A stretch of 64,000 nucleotides of DNA from Erwinia piriflorinigrans CFBP 5888 (GTDB lineage: Bacteria > Pseudomonadota > Gammaproteobacteria > Enterobacterales > Enterobacteriaceae), in the NCBI RefSeq assembly GCF_001050515.1, contig NZ_CAHS01000022.1, positions 1-64,000 of the forward strand. The letters are read 5' to 3'. How positions within the stretch are numbered: position 1 is the first letter of the stretch; every line of letters starts with the position of its first letter. A program made the position numbers and the translations under genes. The notes beneath the pieces were generated by a model. That model did not search any database. It was not told where the DNA came from and was given only the letters and a program-made list of their open reading frames with translations. Below, piece by piece: positions 50,704 through 61,511 of this stretch.

Positions 50704-52782
50704 ATGTGGCGGAGAATCATCTATCAACCTGAAGTGAACTATGCCCTGCGGCAAACGCTGGTGCTGTGTTTACCGGTCGCACTCGGCTGGCTGTTGGGTG
50801 ATTTACAGAAAGGTCTGCTGTTCTCTCTGGTTCCCGCCTGCTGCAACAATGCCGGGCTGGATACGCCGCACAGACGCTTCTTCAAACGCCTGGTGGTTGG
50901 CGGTAGCCTGTTCGCCGGCAGCAGTTTTGTTATCCAGTATGCCGCAGTTCAAGGGGCCCCCCTGCCGCTGATCCTGCTGGCGATGGCGCTGCTGCTGGGA
51001 GTCACCGGTGAGATAAGCCCACTGCATGGGCGACTGATGCCCGCTTCGCTGATTGCCGCCATTTTTACCCTGAGCCTCGCGGGCAGAGTGCCGATGTGGC
51101 AACCTCCGCTACTGTATATTCTTGGCACTATCTGGTACGGGGTGTTTAACTGGTTTTGGTTCTGGCTGTGGAAAGAGCAGCCGATGCGCGAAACGCTTAG
51201 CCTGCTGTATCACGAGCTGGCGGACTACTGCGAGGCAAAATATCGCCATTTAAACCAGTTGAACGATCCCTCAACCGCAATGCCGCCGCTGTTCGCCCGT
51301 CAGCAAAAAGCCGTCGACCTCATTACCACCTGTTACCAGCAAATCCATATGCTGGCAGCCAACCGCAACCAGCACTATCAGCCCCTGATGCGCGCTTTCC
51401 AGGTGGCGCTGGATTTGCAGGAACATATCGCCGTTAGCCTGCATCAGCCTGAAGACGTCAAGAAACTGGTGAGCCAGAGTCACGCCGAGGCGGTGATCCG
51501 CTGGAACGCACAACGCATCGCCGCACGCCTGCGTGAACTGGCCGACGATATTCTGTATCACCGCTTCCCCCAACGCTTCACGATGGAGCGGCCGCTCGAG
51601 GCGCTGGAGAAGATTGTCCGCCAGCATCCAGATAACCCGGTGGGTAATTTTTGCTACTATCATTTCAGCCGAATTGGCCGCGTGCTGCGCACCCAACGCC
51701 CGCTCTACCGCCGCGATCTGATGGCCGACCGCCAACGCCGTCTGCCGCTGCTGCCAGCGCTGAAGAGTTATCTGTCGCTCAAATCCACCGCTTTGCGAAC
51801 CGCCGCACGCTACGGAGTGATGCTCACCTTTGCCAGTACGCTGGCGCTGTTTTTAAATATGCCAAAGCCGTACTGGATACTGATGACCGTGATGTTTGTC
51901 AGTCTCAACGGCTACAGTGCCACCCGCGTTCGCATTCAGCACCGAGCGCTCGGCACCCTGGCCGGGCTGGCGGTGGCGGCGCTGGCTCTGCGTCTGCATG
52001 CCCCTGAATCAATGACGCTGCTGGTGATGCTGGCCATCACCCTGGTGAGTTATCTGATTTTGCGCAATTTCTATGGCTGGGCGACGGTGGGCTTTACGGT
52101 GACCACCGTTTATTCTCTTCAGCTTTTGTCGCTGAACGGGGAGGGTTTCTTATTACCGCGTCTGATAGATACGTTGATGGGCTGCCTGATCGCTTTTGGC
52201 GGCAATATCTGGCTGTGGCCGCAGTGGCAGAGCGGGCTGCTGCGCCAGAACGCACATGACGCGCTGGAGGCTTATCAGGAAGCGTTGCAGATGTTGTTGG
52301 GCAATGAACAGGATGTCAGCAAGCTGGCCAACCAGCGTATCAAGGTTAATCAGGCGCACAACGCACTGTATAACTCCCTGAACCAGGCGATGCAGGAGCC
52401 CGGTTTCGATTCCCACTATCTGTCCGATATGAAGCTGTGGGTCACCCACAGCCAGCTTATCGTTGAACATATTAATGCGATGACGATTATGGCGCGGGAG
52501 CATACTATGCTGACCTCTTCGCTGGCGGAACGCTACCTTCAGTCCTGCGAGATAGCCCTGCAACGTTGCCAGCAGCGGCTGGAATATGATGGGCCGGGTT
52601 CAGAAAACAACGTGCTTGAGGCACCGGATAATTTTCAGCATGGCCCGCTCACTATCCTCGAAGGCCATATCGAGCGCATTCTCGACCACCTTAACACCAT
52701 GCACACCATTTCATCACTGGCCTGGCGTCAGCGCCCGCATCATGGCCACTGGCTGGTACATCGCTTAGGTAAACGATCATAG
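50704..52782 (+). CDS. yhfK: YccS/YhfK family inner-membrane protein YhfK
   Basis: A 692-residue protein with two clusters of membrane helices (about 15-160 and 365-500, the second an FUSC-like region with WATVGFTVTTVY) and helical cytoplasmic parts, ending in HTISSLAWRQRPHHGHWL. ATG at 50704 gives the E. coli-type start MWRRIIYQPEVNYALRQTLV; an in-frame TTG at 50692 overlaps the T-run of the terminator and is unlikely. Function unknown; relatives include aromatic-acid exporters. Confidence 0.88.
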   Translation: MWRRIIYQPEVNYALRQTLVLCLPVALGWLLGDLQKGLLFSLVPACCNNAGLDTPHRRFFKRLVVGGSLFAGSSFVIQYAAVQGAPLPLILLAMALLLGVTGEISPLHGRLMPASLIAAIFTLSLAGRVPMWQPPLLYILGTIWYGVFNWFWFWLWKEQPMRETLSLLYHELADYCEAKYRHLNQLNDPSTAMPPLFARQQKAVDLITTCYQQIHMLAANRNQHYQPLMRAFQVALDLQEHIAVSLHQPEDVKKLVSQSHAEAVIRWNAQRIAARLRELADDILYHRFPQRFTMERPLEALEKIVRQHPDNPVGNFCYYHFSRIGRVLRTQRPLYRRDLMADRQRRLPLLPALKSYLSLKSTALRTAARYGVMLTFASTLALFLNMPKPYWILMTVMFVSLNGYSATRVRIQHRALGTLAGLAVAALALRLHAPESMTLLVMLAITLVSYLILRNFYGWATVGFTVTTVYSLQLLSLNGEGFLLPRLIDTLMGCLIAFGGNIWLWPQWQSGLLRQNAHDALEAYQEALQMLLGNEQDVSKLANQRIKVNQAHNALYNSLNQAMQEPGFDSHYLSDMKLWVTHSQLIVEHINAMTIMAREHTMLTSSLAERYLQSCEIALQRCQQRLEYDGPGSENNVLEAPDNFQHGPLTILEGHIERILDHLNTMHTISSLAWRQRPHHGHWLVHRLGKRS

Positions 52783-52828
52783 CGGCGGCCCCCGCCAGGG
52801 TCGCCACCGGGTCAGATTAACGCCGCGT

Positions 52829-54049
<1,221 letters not shown>

Positions 54050-54077
54050 TCACCCCACCATTTAGTCTTTTTGTATG

Positions 54078-54116
54078 CATGAAAATATAGTCATAAAATA
54101 TGCATAAAAAGTCATA
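54078..54116 (-). promoter_or_regulatory. tandem ARG boxes (ArgR operator) for argD
   Basis: Two 14-mers that match TGAATWWWWATTCA at 12 of 14 positions each: TGAAAATATAGTCA (54080-54093) and TGCATAAAAAGTCA (54101-54114). They start 21 bases apart, that is two 18-bp boxes separated by three bases, the canonical ArgR hexamer geometry. They stand just upstream of argD, in the gap to pabA. Confidence 0.8.
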
Positions 54117-54130
54117 AAGGCAAACATTAA

Positions 54131-54709
54131 TCAGCGTTTAAGAAAATTATCCAACAGTTGATGGCCCTGTTCGCTAAGAATGCTTTCCGGATGGAATTGC
54201 ACCCCTTCAAGCGGGAGCGTGCGATGGCGAAATCCCATGATTTCGTCAGGCTGTCCGTCATCGCGTCGCGTCCAGGCGGTGAGTTCAAATTCAGCGGGAA
54301 GAGTGTCTGCCGCCACAATCAGCGAGTGATAGCGCGTCACCGTCAGCGGATGGTTAAGACCGGAGAATACGCCGCCATCGTTATGTTCAATCGCTGATGT
54401 TTTACCGTGCATCACTCTTCGTGCCCGTTCAACGCGCGCACCAAATGCCTGTGCGATGGCCTGATGTCCGAGACAAACGCCGAGGATCGGCAGCTGACCA
54501 GCAAAATGACGGATAGCATCAAGAGAGATCCCCGCTTCGTTCGGGGTACAGGGGCCGGGGGAAATCACCAGCTGCCGAGGGGCCAGCGCGGATATATCAG
54601 CGAGGGTAATCTCATCGTTGCGCCGCACGCAGACTTCTGCGCCCAATTCAGAAAAATATTGGTAGAGATTCCAGGTGAAGGAGTCGTAATTGTCGATAAG
54701 CAGCAGCAT
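54131..54709 (-). CDS. pabA: aminodeoxychorismate synthase glutaminase subunit PabA
   Basis: A 192-residue class I glutamine amidotransferase that supplies ammonia to PabB for folate (4-aminobenzoate) synthesis. Oxyanion block [12 protein letters not shown], nucleophile in [16 protein letters not shown] and His/Glu in [10 protein letters not shown]. In E. coli fic and yhfG lie between ppiA and pabA; here ppiA follows after 62 bases. Confidence 0.95.
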   Translation of the reverse strand: MLLLIDNYDSFTWNLYQYFSELGAEVCVRRNDEITLADISALAPRQLVISPGPCTPNEAGISLDAIRHFAGQLPILGVCLGHQAIAQAFGARVERARRVMHGKTSAIEHNDGGVFSGLNHPLTVTRYHSLIVAADTLPAEFELTAWTRRDDGQPDEIMGFRHRTLPLEGVQFHPESILSEQGHQLLDNFLKR

Positions 54710-54770
54710 GATCGGTCCATTACAACCGGGCCATCAGAGGCTGGCCCGGGCAGAGAAAACTGTCGATGAA

Positions 54771-55343
54771 TTAAGGCAACACTTTAGCCGACAGGATAAC
54801 AACCGGTGTGACCGGGACATTCTGGTAAGGGCCGAAGGTTTTGGTCTGAACCTGACCAATTTTGTCCGCCACATCCATCCCCTTCACCACTTTACCGAAT
54901 ACCGCATAGCCAAAATCACGCTGGCCATGATCGAGGAAGGCATTATCGGCAACGTTAATAAAGAACTGGCTGGTGGCGCTGTCTTTGTCGGCGGTACGCG
55001 CCATAGAAATGGTGCCGCGTTTGTTCAGCAGCCCATTATCTGCCTCATTTTTAATCGGTGCATTTGTCTGCTTCTGCTGCATATCGGCAGTAAACCCACC
55101 TCCCTGCAACATAAAGCCGGGGATCACACGATGAAAAATGGTGTTGTTGTAAAAGCCATTATTGACGTAATCCACAAAGTTTTTCACCGAAACCGGTGCT
55201 TTCTGGTTATTAAGCTCCAGCTCAATATTGCCTGCTGAAGTGGTCAGCAGGACATGCGCATCGCCCTTAGCGGCAAGAGCGGAGACAGAGATCGAAGACA
55301 GGGCGAGAACTGTCGCCACTGCGGTCAAAGTGCGTTTCAACAT
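54771..55343 (-). CDS. ppiA: periplasmic cyclophilin PpiA
   Basis: A 190-residue secreted peptidyl-prolyl isomerase. Signal peptide [20 protein letters not shown] with cleavage after ALA. Cyclophilin motifs: [29 protein letters not shown] and [12 protein letters not shown]. Divergent from tsgA. Confidence 0.96.
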   Translation of the reverse strand: MLKRTLTAVATVLALSSISVSALAAKGDAHVLLTTSAGNIELELNNQKAPVSVKNFVDYVNNGFYNNTIFHRVIPGFMLQGGGFTADMQQKQTNAPIKNEADNGLLNKRGTISMARTADKDSATSQFFINVADNAFLDHGQRDFGYAVFGKVVKGMDVADKIGQVQTKTFGPYQNVPVTPVVILSAKVLP

Positions 55344-55617
55344 GAAAGAATCCTTACTGATGGCAACAAATCATAGAATCATCAATGATTGTAAAGAGGC
55401 ACTCACAAACGCGCCAGCGCTTTACCGTTATTTACCCGGCGTCATATCGAGAGCAAACGTTGTCGTTGGCGTAGAAATGGTGACTTCGATCACGTTATTG
55501 ATGAAATATGAAAAAAAATATTTCAGCAAAGATTTATGCAGATCACGAATATCGTTAAACTTCCCCCGTCCCACAGGCACTCCGCCTGCAAAATTTCTTT
55601 CTCAACAGGTTTCCACT

Positions 55618-56802
55618 ATGACAAATCGCGATCGCATTGGGCTTACCTGGATCAGCTTCTTCTCCTACGCGTTGACCGGTGCAGTGGTTATCGTTACCGG
55701 CATGGTACTGGAGAATATTGCTGCTTACTTCCAGCTGCCCGTTGCTCAAATGAGCAATACTTTTACCTTCCTTAACGCCGGTATCCTGCTGGCCGTGTTC
55801 CTGAATGCCTGGCTGATGGAAATCGTGCCGCTCAAGCGTCAGATAATCTTTGGTTTTGTGCTGATGGTGCTGGCAATACTCGGCCTGATGAACAGCCATA
55901 GCCTGAGCATTTTCTCCCTGTGTATGTTCGTACTCGGGGTCGTCAGTGGCATTACCATGTCCATCGGTACCTTCCTCATTACCCACCTGTATGAAGGACG
56001 TCAACGCGGTTCACGCCTGTTGTTTACCGACTCGTTCTTCAGTATGGCCGGTACGCTGTTCCCGATTATTGCCGCCGCTATTCTGGCAAGATCGCTGCCG
56101 TGGTACTGGGTGTACGCCTGTATCGGCGTTATTTATGTGGCGATCTTTATTCTTGCGCTGTGCTTCGAATTCCCGCAGCTGGGCAAAAACGCCGCTCAGG
56201 GGCAGCCGGTAGTGAAAGAGAAATGGGGCTTGGGCGTCGCGTTGCTCGCCGTGGCCGCATTGTGTTACATCCTCGGCCAGCTGGGCTTTATCGGCTGGGT
56301 GCCGCAGTACGCGACTAAAAATATGGGCCTGGACATCACCGAGGCTGGCAGCGTTGTTGGCCATTTCTGGACCGCTTATATGGTAGGTATGTGGGCGTTT
56401 AGCGCCATCCTGCGTTTCTTCGATCCGCAGCGTATCGTCACACTGCTGGCGCTGGCCTCGACACTGCTGATGTACTGGTTTATTAACACCACCGATGCCG
56501 CCATGCTGAAGTGGATAATCATGGGTCTTGGCTTCTTCTCCAGCGCCATTTACACCACCATCATTACTCTCGGCTCACTACAGACTAAGGTATCCTCACC
56601 GAAGCTGGTGAACTTTATCCTGACCTGCGGCACCATCGGTACGATGCTGACCTTTGTGGTCACCGGCCCTATCGTTGATAAAGCCGGGTTCCAGGCGGCA
56701 CTGACCACCACTAACGGCCTTTATGCCGTGGTCTTCCTGATGTGTCTGCTGCTCGGCTTTGTCAGTAAGCACAAGCAGCATGGGCATATGGACGCGCACT
56801 GA
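55618..56802 (+). CDS. tsgA: MFS transporter TsgA
   Basis: A 394-residue major-facilitator protein with about 12 helices, the E. coli length being 393. The ATG at 55618 gives [20 protein letters not shown]; the open frame extending upstream from 55228 crosses the ppiA gene and is spurious. Family block [20 protein letters not shown]. In E. coli the gene responds to selenite; transported substrate unknown. Confidence 0.93.
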   Translation: MTNRDRIGLTWISFFSYALTGAVVIVTGMVLENIAAYFQLPVAQMSNTFTFLNAGILLAVFLNAWLMEIVPLKRQIIFGFVLMVLAILGLMNSHSLSIFSLCMFVLGVVSGITMSIGTFLITHLYEGRQRGSRLLFTDSFFSMAGTLFPIIAAAILARSLPWYWVYACIGVIYVAIFILALCFEFPQLGKNAAQGQPVVKEKWGLGVALLAVAALCYILGQLGFIGWVPQYATKNMGLDITEAGSVVGHFWTAYMVGMWAFSAILRFFDPQRIVTLLALASTLLMYWFINTTDAAMLKWIIMGLGFFSSAIYTTIITLGSLQTKVSSPKLVNFILTCGTIGTMLTFVVTGPIVDKAGFQAALTTTNGLYAVVFLMCLLLGFVSKHKQHGHMDAH

Positions 56803-56851
56803 CGGAACAACCGTGGTGAACTGATGCCAATCGGCAAAAAGAACCGAGTGA

Positions 56852-56873
56852 AAGCCGCCTGACCGGGCGGCTT
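56852..56873 (+). terminator. stem-loop after tsgA
   Basis: AAGCCGCC and GGCGGCTT form an 8-bp stem around a 6-base loop, 49 bases past the tsgA stop. The sequence after it (GACGATTT) is not T-rich, so it is a weak terminator at best. Confidence 0.5.
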
Positions 56874-57387
56874 GACGATTTCCCTGCGCCTAAGAAAATT
56901 TTTGACCAAGGAAATATTACATGATTGTGCCAAAAAGCTGGCAAATGAAATGGCTGATGCCATTCACATTGATAGCCATTTATTTCGTGCATTTCTTGGC
57001 GGTTTTGTAAATCTACCCGTGGACTTTTGCTATCTGGGCCGGGATTTTTTAGATACCGAAAATAGAACGATACACTCTTATGACAAAGAAAGAATGGTCA
57101 AAATGATAAAGAGTGGTATGGCCTCAAGACAGAACCTTGAAAAGGTAATATGTCTTTTTGTTGACAACTTTATCCAGCGAGTCGATTTTCAAAAAGTAAA
57201 GGAGTTGTCTACCAAAGCTGGGGGACATTTCTTGGGTAAAATGGCTTTCAACCAATTGGCTGCTGCTAACATGGGCTATATTCTTTCTTCTAAACTCATC
57301 CCCAGATTAGCAGAAGGTATGGCCATAGGAAGTATCCTTTCCGTGGGGCTGCAATGTCTCGTTCTGTGTATGTATTCAGAAACTTAA
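56872..57387 (+). CDS. hypothetical accessory protein
   Basis: Unrecognised. The frame is open from a TTG at 56872, but that codon sits in the hairpin at 56852-56873 and has no ribosome site. More likely starts are a TTG at 56902 or an ATG at 56950 (MADAIHIDSHLFRAFLGGFV), neither with a good SD. The product would be ~145-171 residues, with a mixed first half and a hydrophobic C-terminal third (MGYILSSKLIPRL, GSILSVGLQCLVLCMY) that may enter a membrane. The base content is much lower in G+C than tsgA, which suggests transfer. A second ORF with a better ribosome site is nested in another frame at 56921. Confidence 0.5.
   Translation: MTISLRLRKFLTKEILHDCAKKLANEMADAIHIDSHLFRAFLGGFVNLPVDFCYLGRDFLDTENRTIHSYDKERMVKMIKSGMASRQNLEKVICLFVDNFIQRVDFQKVKELSTKAGGHFLGKMAFNQLAAANMGYILSSKLIPRLAEGMAIGSILSVGLQCLVLCMYSET
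56921..57010 (+). CDS. possible 29-residue membrane peptide, nested frame
   Basis: An ATG with AAGGA eight bases ahead, the best ribosome site in this region, opens a 29-residue frame: a basic/Trp start (MIVPKSWQMKWLM) and a hydrophobic run (PFTLIAIYFVHFLAVL) to TAA. This is the build of small membrane peptides and some type I toxins. It overlaps the longer frame at 56872-57387, so at most one of them may be the real product. Low certainty. Confidence 0.3.
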   Translation: MIVPKSWQMKWLMPFTLIAIYFVHFLAVL

Positions 57388-57412
57388 TGACAAGAAACCC
57401 CTCTGCTACAAT

Positions 57413-57562
57413 ATGTTAAGACGCATGGACGATCTGGATCTCCTTTACTTTATGGTTGCCGAAAAAACCAGACCCTTTGAAGATGCCATCCCGTTATCCT
57501 TTACAGATCACAATAAATTCCATCAAACATGCTGCTATTTTTTTGAGAGAATTGATATATGA
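57413..57562 (+). CDS. hypothetical 49-residue protein
   Basis: A short ORF from ATG 57413 (or ATG 57425 in frame) beginning MLRRMDDLDLLYFMVAEKTR and ending CCYFFERIDI. Its stop overlaps the next ATG as ATATGA, an arrangement that usually means translational coupling. No strong SD is seen for its own start. It might also be the remnant of a longer decayed gene. Confidence 0.35.
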   Translation: MLRRMDDLDLLYFMVAEKTRPFEDAIPLSFTDHNKFHQTCCYFFERIDI

Positions 57563-57780
57563 AGAGAATATTACTGGCCGGATTATCACGAATAATTCAG
57601 GGGATTGGTATTGGCGTATGTGGGCTATCATTAATTTATATGGGATGGTTTTTGTTTTTCTCTTACAGTGAATACAAATACTACCTTGCGGTCGTTTCAA
57701 TTATTGGGCTAATACCCGGTTATTATATTTTTAAGTTCGCTGTACGAAAAATCTATGATAAAAGTCCCAGCGACTGGTGA
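57559..57780 (+). CDS. hypothetical small membrane protein
   Basis: A 73-residue protein of two hydrophobic segments (ILLAGLSRIIQGIGIGVCGL to about residue 34, and YLAVVSIIGLIPGYYIFKF at about 42-60) with a basic tail KIYDKSPSDW. GAGAG lies about 10 bases ahead of the ATG, which overlaps the previous stop. Size and build resemble small immunity or toxin-antidote membrane proteins, but there is no sequence support for that. Confidence 0.5.
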   Translation: MKRILLAGLSRIIQGIGIGVCGLSLIYMGWFLFFSYSEYKYYLAVVSIIGLIPGYYIFKFAVRKIYDKSPSDW

Positions 57781-57790
57781 TTCCAGTCGC
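57770..57790. terminator. stem-loop at the end of the small-ORF cluster
   Basis: GCGACTGG and CCAGTCGC form a perfect 8-bp stem around TGATT, overlapping the last codons of the 73-residue gene. No T-run; convergent with codA. Confidence 0.45.
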
Positions 57791-57878
57791 GATAAATTAG
57801 CCATAATATCCGCTTGCTGCACATGCGTTGAGACTGGCAAATACCAATACCGCCTTTTTATCTGCCTCACCCATCCAC

Positions 57879-59156
57879 TCAGCGCCTGAAATCAACCGGT
57901 TCACTGCTGTCCAGATGAATCTGACAGGCCGCCGGTTGGGTTTCCGCTATCACCCGTCCATGACGAATGGAATAGCGCACCGGCACCTGACGGCGCAGAG
58001 CATCGAACCCACTTTCGGCAGGCAGGACCACCAGGTTCGCGCTGTTGCCAACCTGAATACCGTAATCGGATAGCTGTAAGGTTCTGGCGCTGTGGGTGGT
58101 GACCAGATTAATCCCGGCATCCAGCTGCTCATAGCCCATGAGCTGGCAGACGTGCAATCCCATGTGCAGCACCTGCAACATACTGGCCGTGCCGAGCGGA
58201 TACCAGGGATCGAACACGTCGTCATGGCCGAAGCAGACGTTGATATCCGCCTGCAACATCTCTTTCACTCGGGTGATCCCACGGCGTTTCGGATAGCTGT
58301 CGAAACGCCCCTGCAAATGAATATTCACCAGTGGATTCGCAACAAAGTTAATGCCGGACAGCTTCAGCAGGCGAAACAGACGGGAGGTGTAGGCCCCGTT
58401 GTAGGAATGCATTGCCGTGGTATGGCTGGCAGTGACGCGCGCCCCCATCTTTTCACGATGCGCCAGCGCGGCCACGGTCTCAACAAAGCGTGACTGCTCA
58501 TCGTCGATTTCATCGCAGTGTACGTCCACCATACGTTGATATTTCTGAGCCAGCGCAAAGGCTTTGTGCAGCGACTCAACGCCGTATTCGCGGGTAAACT
58601 CAAAATGAGGGATCGCCCCCACCACATCTGCCCCCAGCCGTAGCGCCTGCTCCAGCAAGGCTTCGCCGTCCTGATAAGAAAGAATGCCCTCCTGGGGGAA
58701 TGCGACCAGCTGGATATCCACCCACGGAGCCATCTCTTTTTTCACCTCAAGCATGGCTTTCAGCGCGGTCAGCGTCGGGTCAGACACGTCAATATGGGTA
58801 CGAACATGCTGGATACCGTTGGCAATCTGCCATTTTAACGTCTGTTTTGCGCGCTGCTTAACATCGTCATGGGTTAACAGCGCCTTGCGTTCCGCCCAAC
58901 GTTCTATCCCTTCAAACAGCGTACCCGACTGGTTCCATGCAGGTTCACCGGCAGTCTGGGTGGTATCAAGATGGATGTGCGGCTCAATAAAGGGGGGAAA
59001 AGCCAGCCCGCCTTCGGCATCCAGGGCAACCCCATCGGCGCACGCAGCCGGCTGCGGCGCAATGCGCGCTATTTTTCCCTGTTGGATCTCAAGCTGCCAC
59101 AGCCCTTCACGACCGGGCAGGCGAATATGATTAATCCATTTTAATTCTGGCTGCAT
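57879..59156 (-). CDS. codA: cytosine deaminase CodA
   Basis: A 425-residue amidohydrolase that converts cytosine to uracil and ammonia for salvage. Metal and catalytic residues are in place: EPHIHLDTT (HxH), [11 protein letters not shown] (His and catalytic Glu), [12 protein letters not shown] (His) and [11 protein letters not shown] (Asp). E. coli has codB, the cytosine permease, directly upstream; here it is absent, so transport must come from elsewhere. Confidence 0.93.
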   Translation of the reverse strand: MQPELKWINHIRLPGREGLWQLEIQQGKIARIAPQPAACADGVALDAEGGLAFPPFIEPHIHLDTTQTAGEPAWNQSGTLFEGIERWAERKALLTHDDVKQRAKQTLKWQIANGIQHVRTHIDVSDPTLTALKAMLEVKKEMAPWVDIQLVAFPQEGILSYQDGEALLEQALRLGADVVGAIPHFEFTREYGVESLHKAFALAQKYQRMVDVHCDEIDDEQSRFVETVAALAHREKMGARVTASHTTAMHSYNGAYTSRLFRLLKLSGINFVANPLVNIHLQGRFDSYPKRRGITRVKEMLQADINVCFGHDDVFDPWYPLGTASMLQVLHMGLHVCQLMGYEQLDAGINLVTTHSARTLQLSDYGIQVGNSANLVVLPAESGFDALRRQVPVRYSIRHGRVIAETQPAACQIHLDSSEPVDFRR

Positions 59157-59290
59157 GGAACACCCTCCGTTATAAATAAGATGGTTTGTTAATCCTGGCA
59201 GGTATCACTCAATTCAGCGCCGGGGCGTTAACAGAACGGGCGATTTCGCCTTCTTAAATGATGTCTTTCATACACCACAAGGAAGAAACG

Positions 59291-59746
59291 ATGAAAAAAC
59301 TGATGATCATTGCCAGCCTGCTGGTCAGCCAGCCGCTGCTGGCCGCTACGCCCGACTATACCCGTCTGGAGGGCACCTGGCAGGTTGACGCCGTACGGGT
59401 GAATGACAGCCCGGTACAGGCTGTGGTGGTTAACGACCCACAGTACATGGAGGCAAAAGTGACGTTCTCCGCAGATAACATCGTATGGAACACAGGCACA
59501 CAGCAGCGCCCCACCGAACCGACTATCGATAACTGCCAGCAGAAGCCCAGGCTAGTGCCAATCAGGAAAAGCGAGGCCGAAAATGGCTATCAGGTAGCAA
59601 ACGGGTTCAATATCCTGTGCGGTGCCAACCCCTGGGGGCCGGGAACAGGAGCGGTTATGACGCTATCGGAAAACGGCAAGATGACGTTGTACTGGTATGA
59701 CGGCGCTATTCTGTCACTGAAGAAGGTAAGAGAGTCATCCCGGTAA
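59291..59746 (+). CDS. secreted protein of unknown function
   Basis: A 151-residue protein with a clear Sec signal peptide (MKKLMIIASLLVSQPLLAAT, cleavage near LLA-A). AAGGAAG precedes the ATG at 59291, which is chosen over the in-frame ATG at 59258. The mature part begins TPDYTRLEGTWQVDAVRVND, like the start of lipocalin-type small barrels, and has two cysteines (DNCQQ and ILCGA) that may form a disulfide. No family recognised. Confidence 0.7.
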   Translation: MKKLMIIASLLVSQPLLAATPDYTRLEGTWQVDAVRVNDSPVQAVVVNDPQYMEAKVTFSADNIVWNTGTQQRPTEPTIDNCQQKPRLVPIRKSEAENGYQVANGFNILCGANPWGPGTGAVMTLSENGKMTLYWYDGAILSLKKVRESSR

Positions 59747-59778
59747 ACCTCTAAATGGCCACCGGGCTGACTCACCGT

Positions 59779-59802
59779 GGCGGGCCCTGTTTGGGACCCG
59801 CC
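59779..59802. terminator. GC-rich stem-loop before trpS
   Basis: GGCGGGCCC and GGGACCCGCC pair (one bulged A) around TGTTT. It lies 11 bases from the trpS stop and 33 from the secreted-protein stop; no T-run on either side. Confidence 0.5.
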
Positions 59803-59812
59803 CGTCAAACCA

Positions 59813-60817
59813 CTATGGCTGGGCGACGAAACCGATAGCCTGGTAAACCTTTTTCAGCGTTTCCTGCGCCTGAGCGCGGGCTTTCTCTGCACCGTCACGC
59901 ATCACCTGCTCAAGGAAAGCCTCATCGTTACGGTAACGGTGATAACGCTCCTGTAATTCGCTCAACATGCCGGACACCGCCTCGGCTACTGCGCCTTTCA
60001 GGTGGCCATACATCTGACCAGAGAACTGCTGTTCCAGCGCGGCTATCGGCGTGCCGGTCACGCCCGACAGGATATCCAGCAGGTTGGAAACGCCGGGCTT
60101 CTCTTTCGTATCGTAACGTACGACCGGTGGCTCATCACCATCGGTCATCGCACGTTTGATTTTTTTCACCACCGACTTCGGATCTTCCAACAGGCCGATA
60201 ACGTTATTACGGTTATCATCGGACTTAGACATTTTTTTGGTCGGCTCCAGCAGCGACATCACGCGCGCACCGGATTTCGGAATAAACGGCTCCGGCACCT
60301 TGAAGATGTCGCCATACAGCGCGTTAAAACGTGACGCCACATCACGGCTCAGCTCCAGATGCTGTTTCTGGTCTTCACCTACCGGCACCTGGGTGGTCTG
60401 ATAAAGTAGGATATCGGCTGCCATCAGCACCGGATAGTCAAACAGACCGGCGTTAATGTTCTCTTCATAACGCGCCGACTTGTCCTTGAACTGAGTCATG
60501 CGGCTCAGCTCACCGAAATAGGTGTAGCAGTTGAGGATCCAACTAAGCTGGGTATGTTCAGGTACGTGCGACTGCACAAAAATGGTGCTTTTTTGTGGGT
60601 CGATACCGCAGGCCAGATAGAGCGCCAGCGTATCCAGCGTGGCCTTGCGCAGCGCCACCGGGTCCTGACGCACGGTGATGGCATGCAGATCGACAATGCA
60701 GTAAATGCAGTGGTAATCGTCCTGCATCTGTACCCACTGACGCAGCGCACCCATATAGTTACCAATGGTCAGTTCACCTGAAGGCTGTGCGCCGCTAAAT
60801 ACGATGGGTTTACTCAT
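59813..60817 (-). CDS. trpS: tryptophanyl-tRNA synthetase
   Basis: A 334-residue class I enzyme. The HIGH-type motif is [12 protein letters not shown] (TIGN form) near residue 10 and KMSKS lies at about 195. ATG at 60817 gives [20 protein letters not shown]; longer frames run back through gph. Its start overlaps the gph stop by eight bases, giving an rpe-gph-trpS unit. Confidence 0.97.
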   Translation of the reverse strand: MSKPIVFSGAQPSGELTIGNYMGALRQWVQMQDDYHCIYCIVDLHAITVRQDPVALRKATLDTLALYLACGIDPQKSTIFVQSHVPEHTQLSWILNCYTYFGELSRMTQFKDKSARYEENINAGLFDYPVLMAADILLYQTTQVPVGEDQKQHLELSRDVASRFNALYGDIFKVPEPFIPKSGARVMSLLEPTKKMSKSDDNRNNVIGLLEDPKSVVKKIKRAMTDGDEPPVVRYDTKEKPGVSNLLDILSGVTGTPIAALEQQFSGQMYGHLKGAVAEAVSGMLSELQERYHRYRNDEAFLEQVMRDGAEKARAQAQETLKKVYQAIGFVAQP

Positions 60818-61511
60818 GTTTCCGTCCTGATAATGACAGCCCGAGAGCGGGCAACAAATCGTTAAAATGATCGAGTGTAAGGTCAGGCTGGCTGGTGACG
60901 ATTGACTCGCCGTAGTTATAGCCATAAGTCATGCCGATACAGGGACATCCCGCAGCCTGTGCCGCCAGAATATCATTCCGTGAATCGCCGACAAACACTA
61001 ACTCGCCCGGTAACAGGCCCATCTTGCCAAGCACCAGGAATAACGGTGCCGGATGCGGCTTCTTCGCCACCACATCATCGCCACCGATAACCAGTGAAAA
61101 ATAGTCAGCAATACCCAGCGATTGCAGCAGCGGTGCAACAAAAGGGGTGGGTTTGTTAGTGACCAGAGCCATAGGCACGGCGCGTTCAGCCAGTGAGGCA
61201 AGCGTCTGCTTCACCCCCGGATAGAGCTGGCTACCGCCATCCGCACTGTGCGCGTAATGTTTGTCCAGCAGCTGGCGGCCTTCACGCAATAAATCGGCCT
61301 GCGGAGCATGGCCCAGCGCCCAGCTCAGTGCGCGCTCAATAAGAATATCTGCGCCGTTACCAATCCAGGTCGACACGCGCGCAACGCCAGCGGCGGGCAG
61401 GTTGAGTTCGATTAACGCACCGTCTACGGCGCTGGTCAAGCCTGGTGCGCTGTCTGTCAGCGTACCATCAAGATCAAAAGCCAGCGCACGGCAATCAGTG
61501 AAATGCCCCAT
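60810..61511 (-). CDS. gph: phosphoglycolate phosphatase Gph
   Basis: A 233-residue HAD-family phosphatase. HAD motifs: [26 protein letters not shown] and [16 protein letters not shown]. It clears 2-phosphoglycolate, for example from repair of oxidised DNA ends. ATG at 61511 lies inside the end of rpe (17-base overlap). About 20 residues shorter than E. coli Gph because of a missing insert after GNGAD...ALSWALG. Confidence 0.93.
   Translation of the reverse strand: MGHFTDCRALAFDLDGTLTDSAPGLTSAVDGALIELNLPAAGVARVSTWIGNGADILIERALSWALGHAPQADLLREGRQLLDKHYAHSADGGSQLYPGVKQTLASLAERAVPMALVTNKPTPFVAPLLQSLGIADYFSLVIGGDDVVAKKPHPAPLFLVLGKMGLLPGELVFVGDSRNDILAAQAAGCPCIGMTYGYNYGESIVTSQPDLTLDHFNDLLPALGLSLSGRKHE

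Noticed and set aside
55228-55617. 130-codon extension of tsgA into ppiA
   Set aside because: It reads antisense through ppiA; the internal ATG at 55618 gives the exact family start and length.
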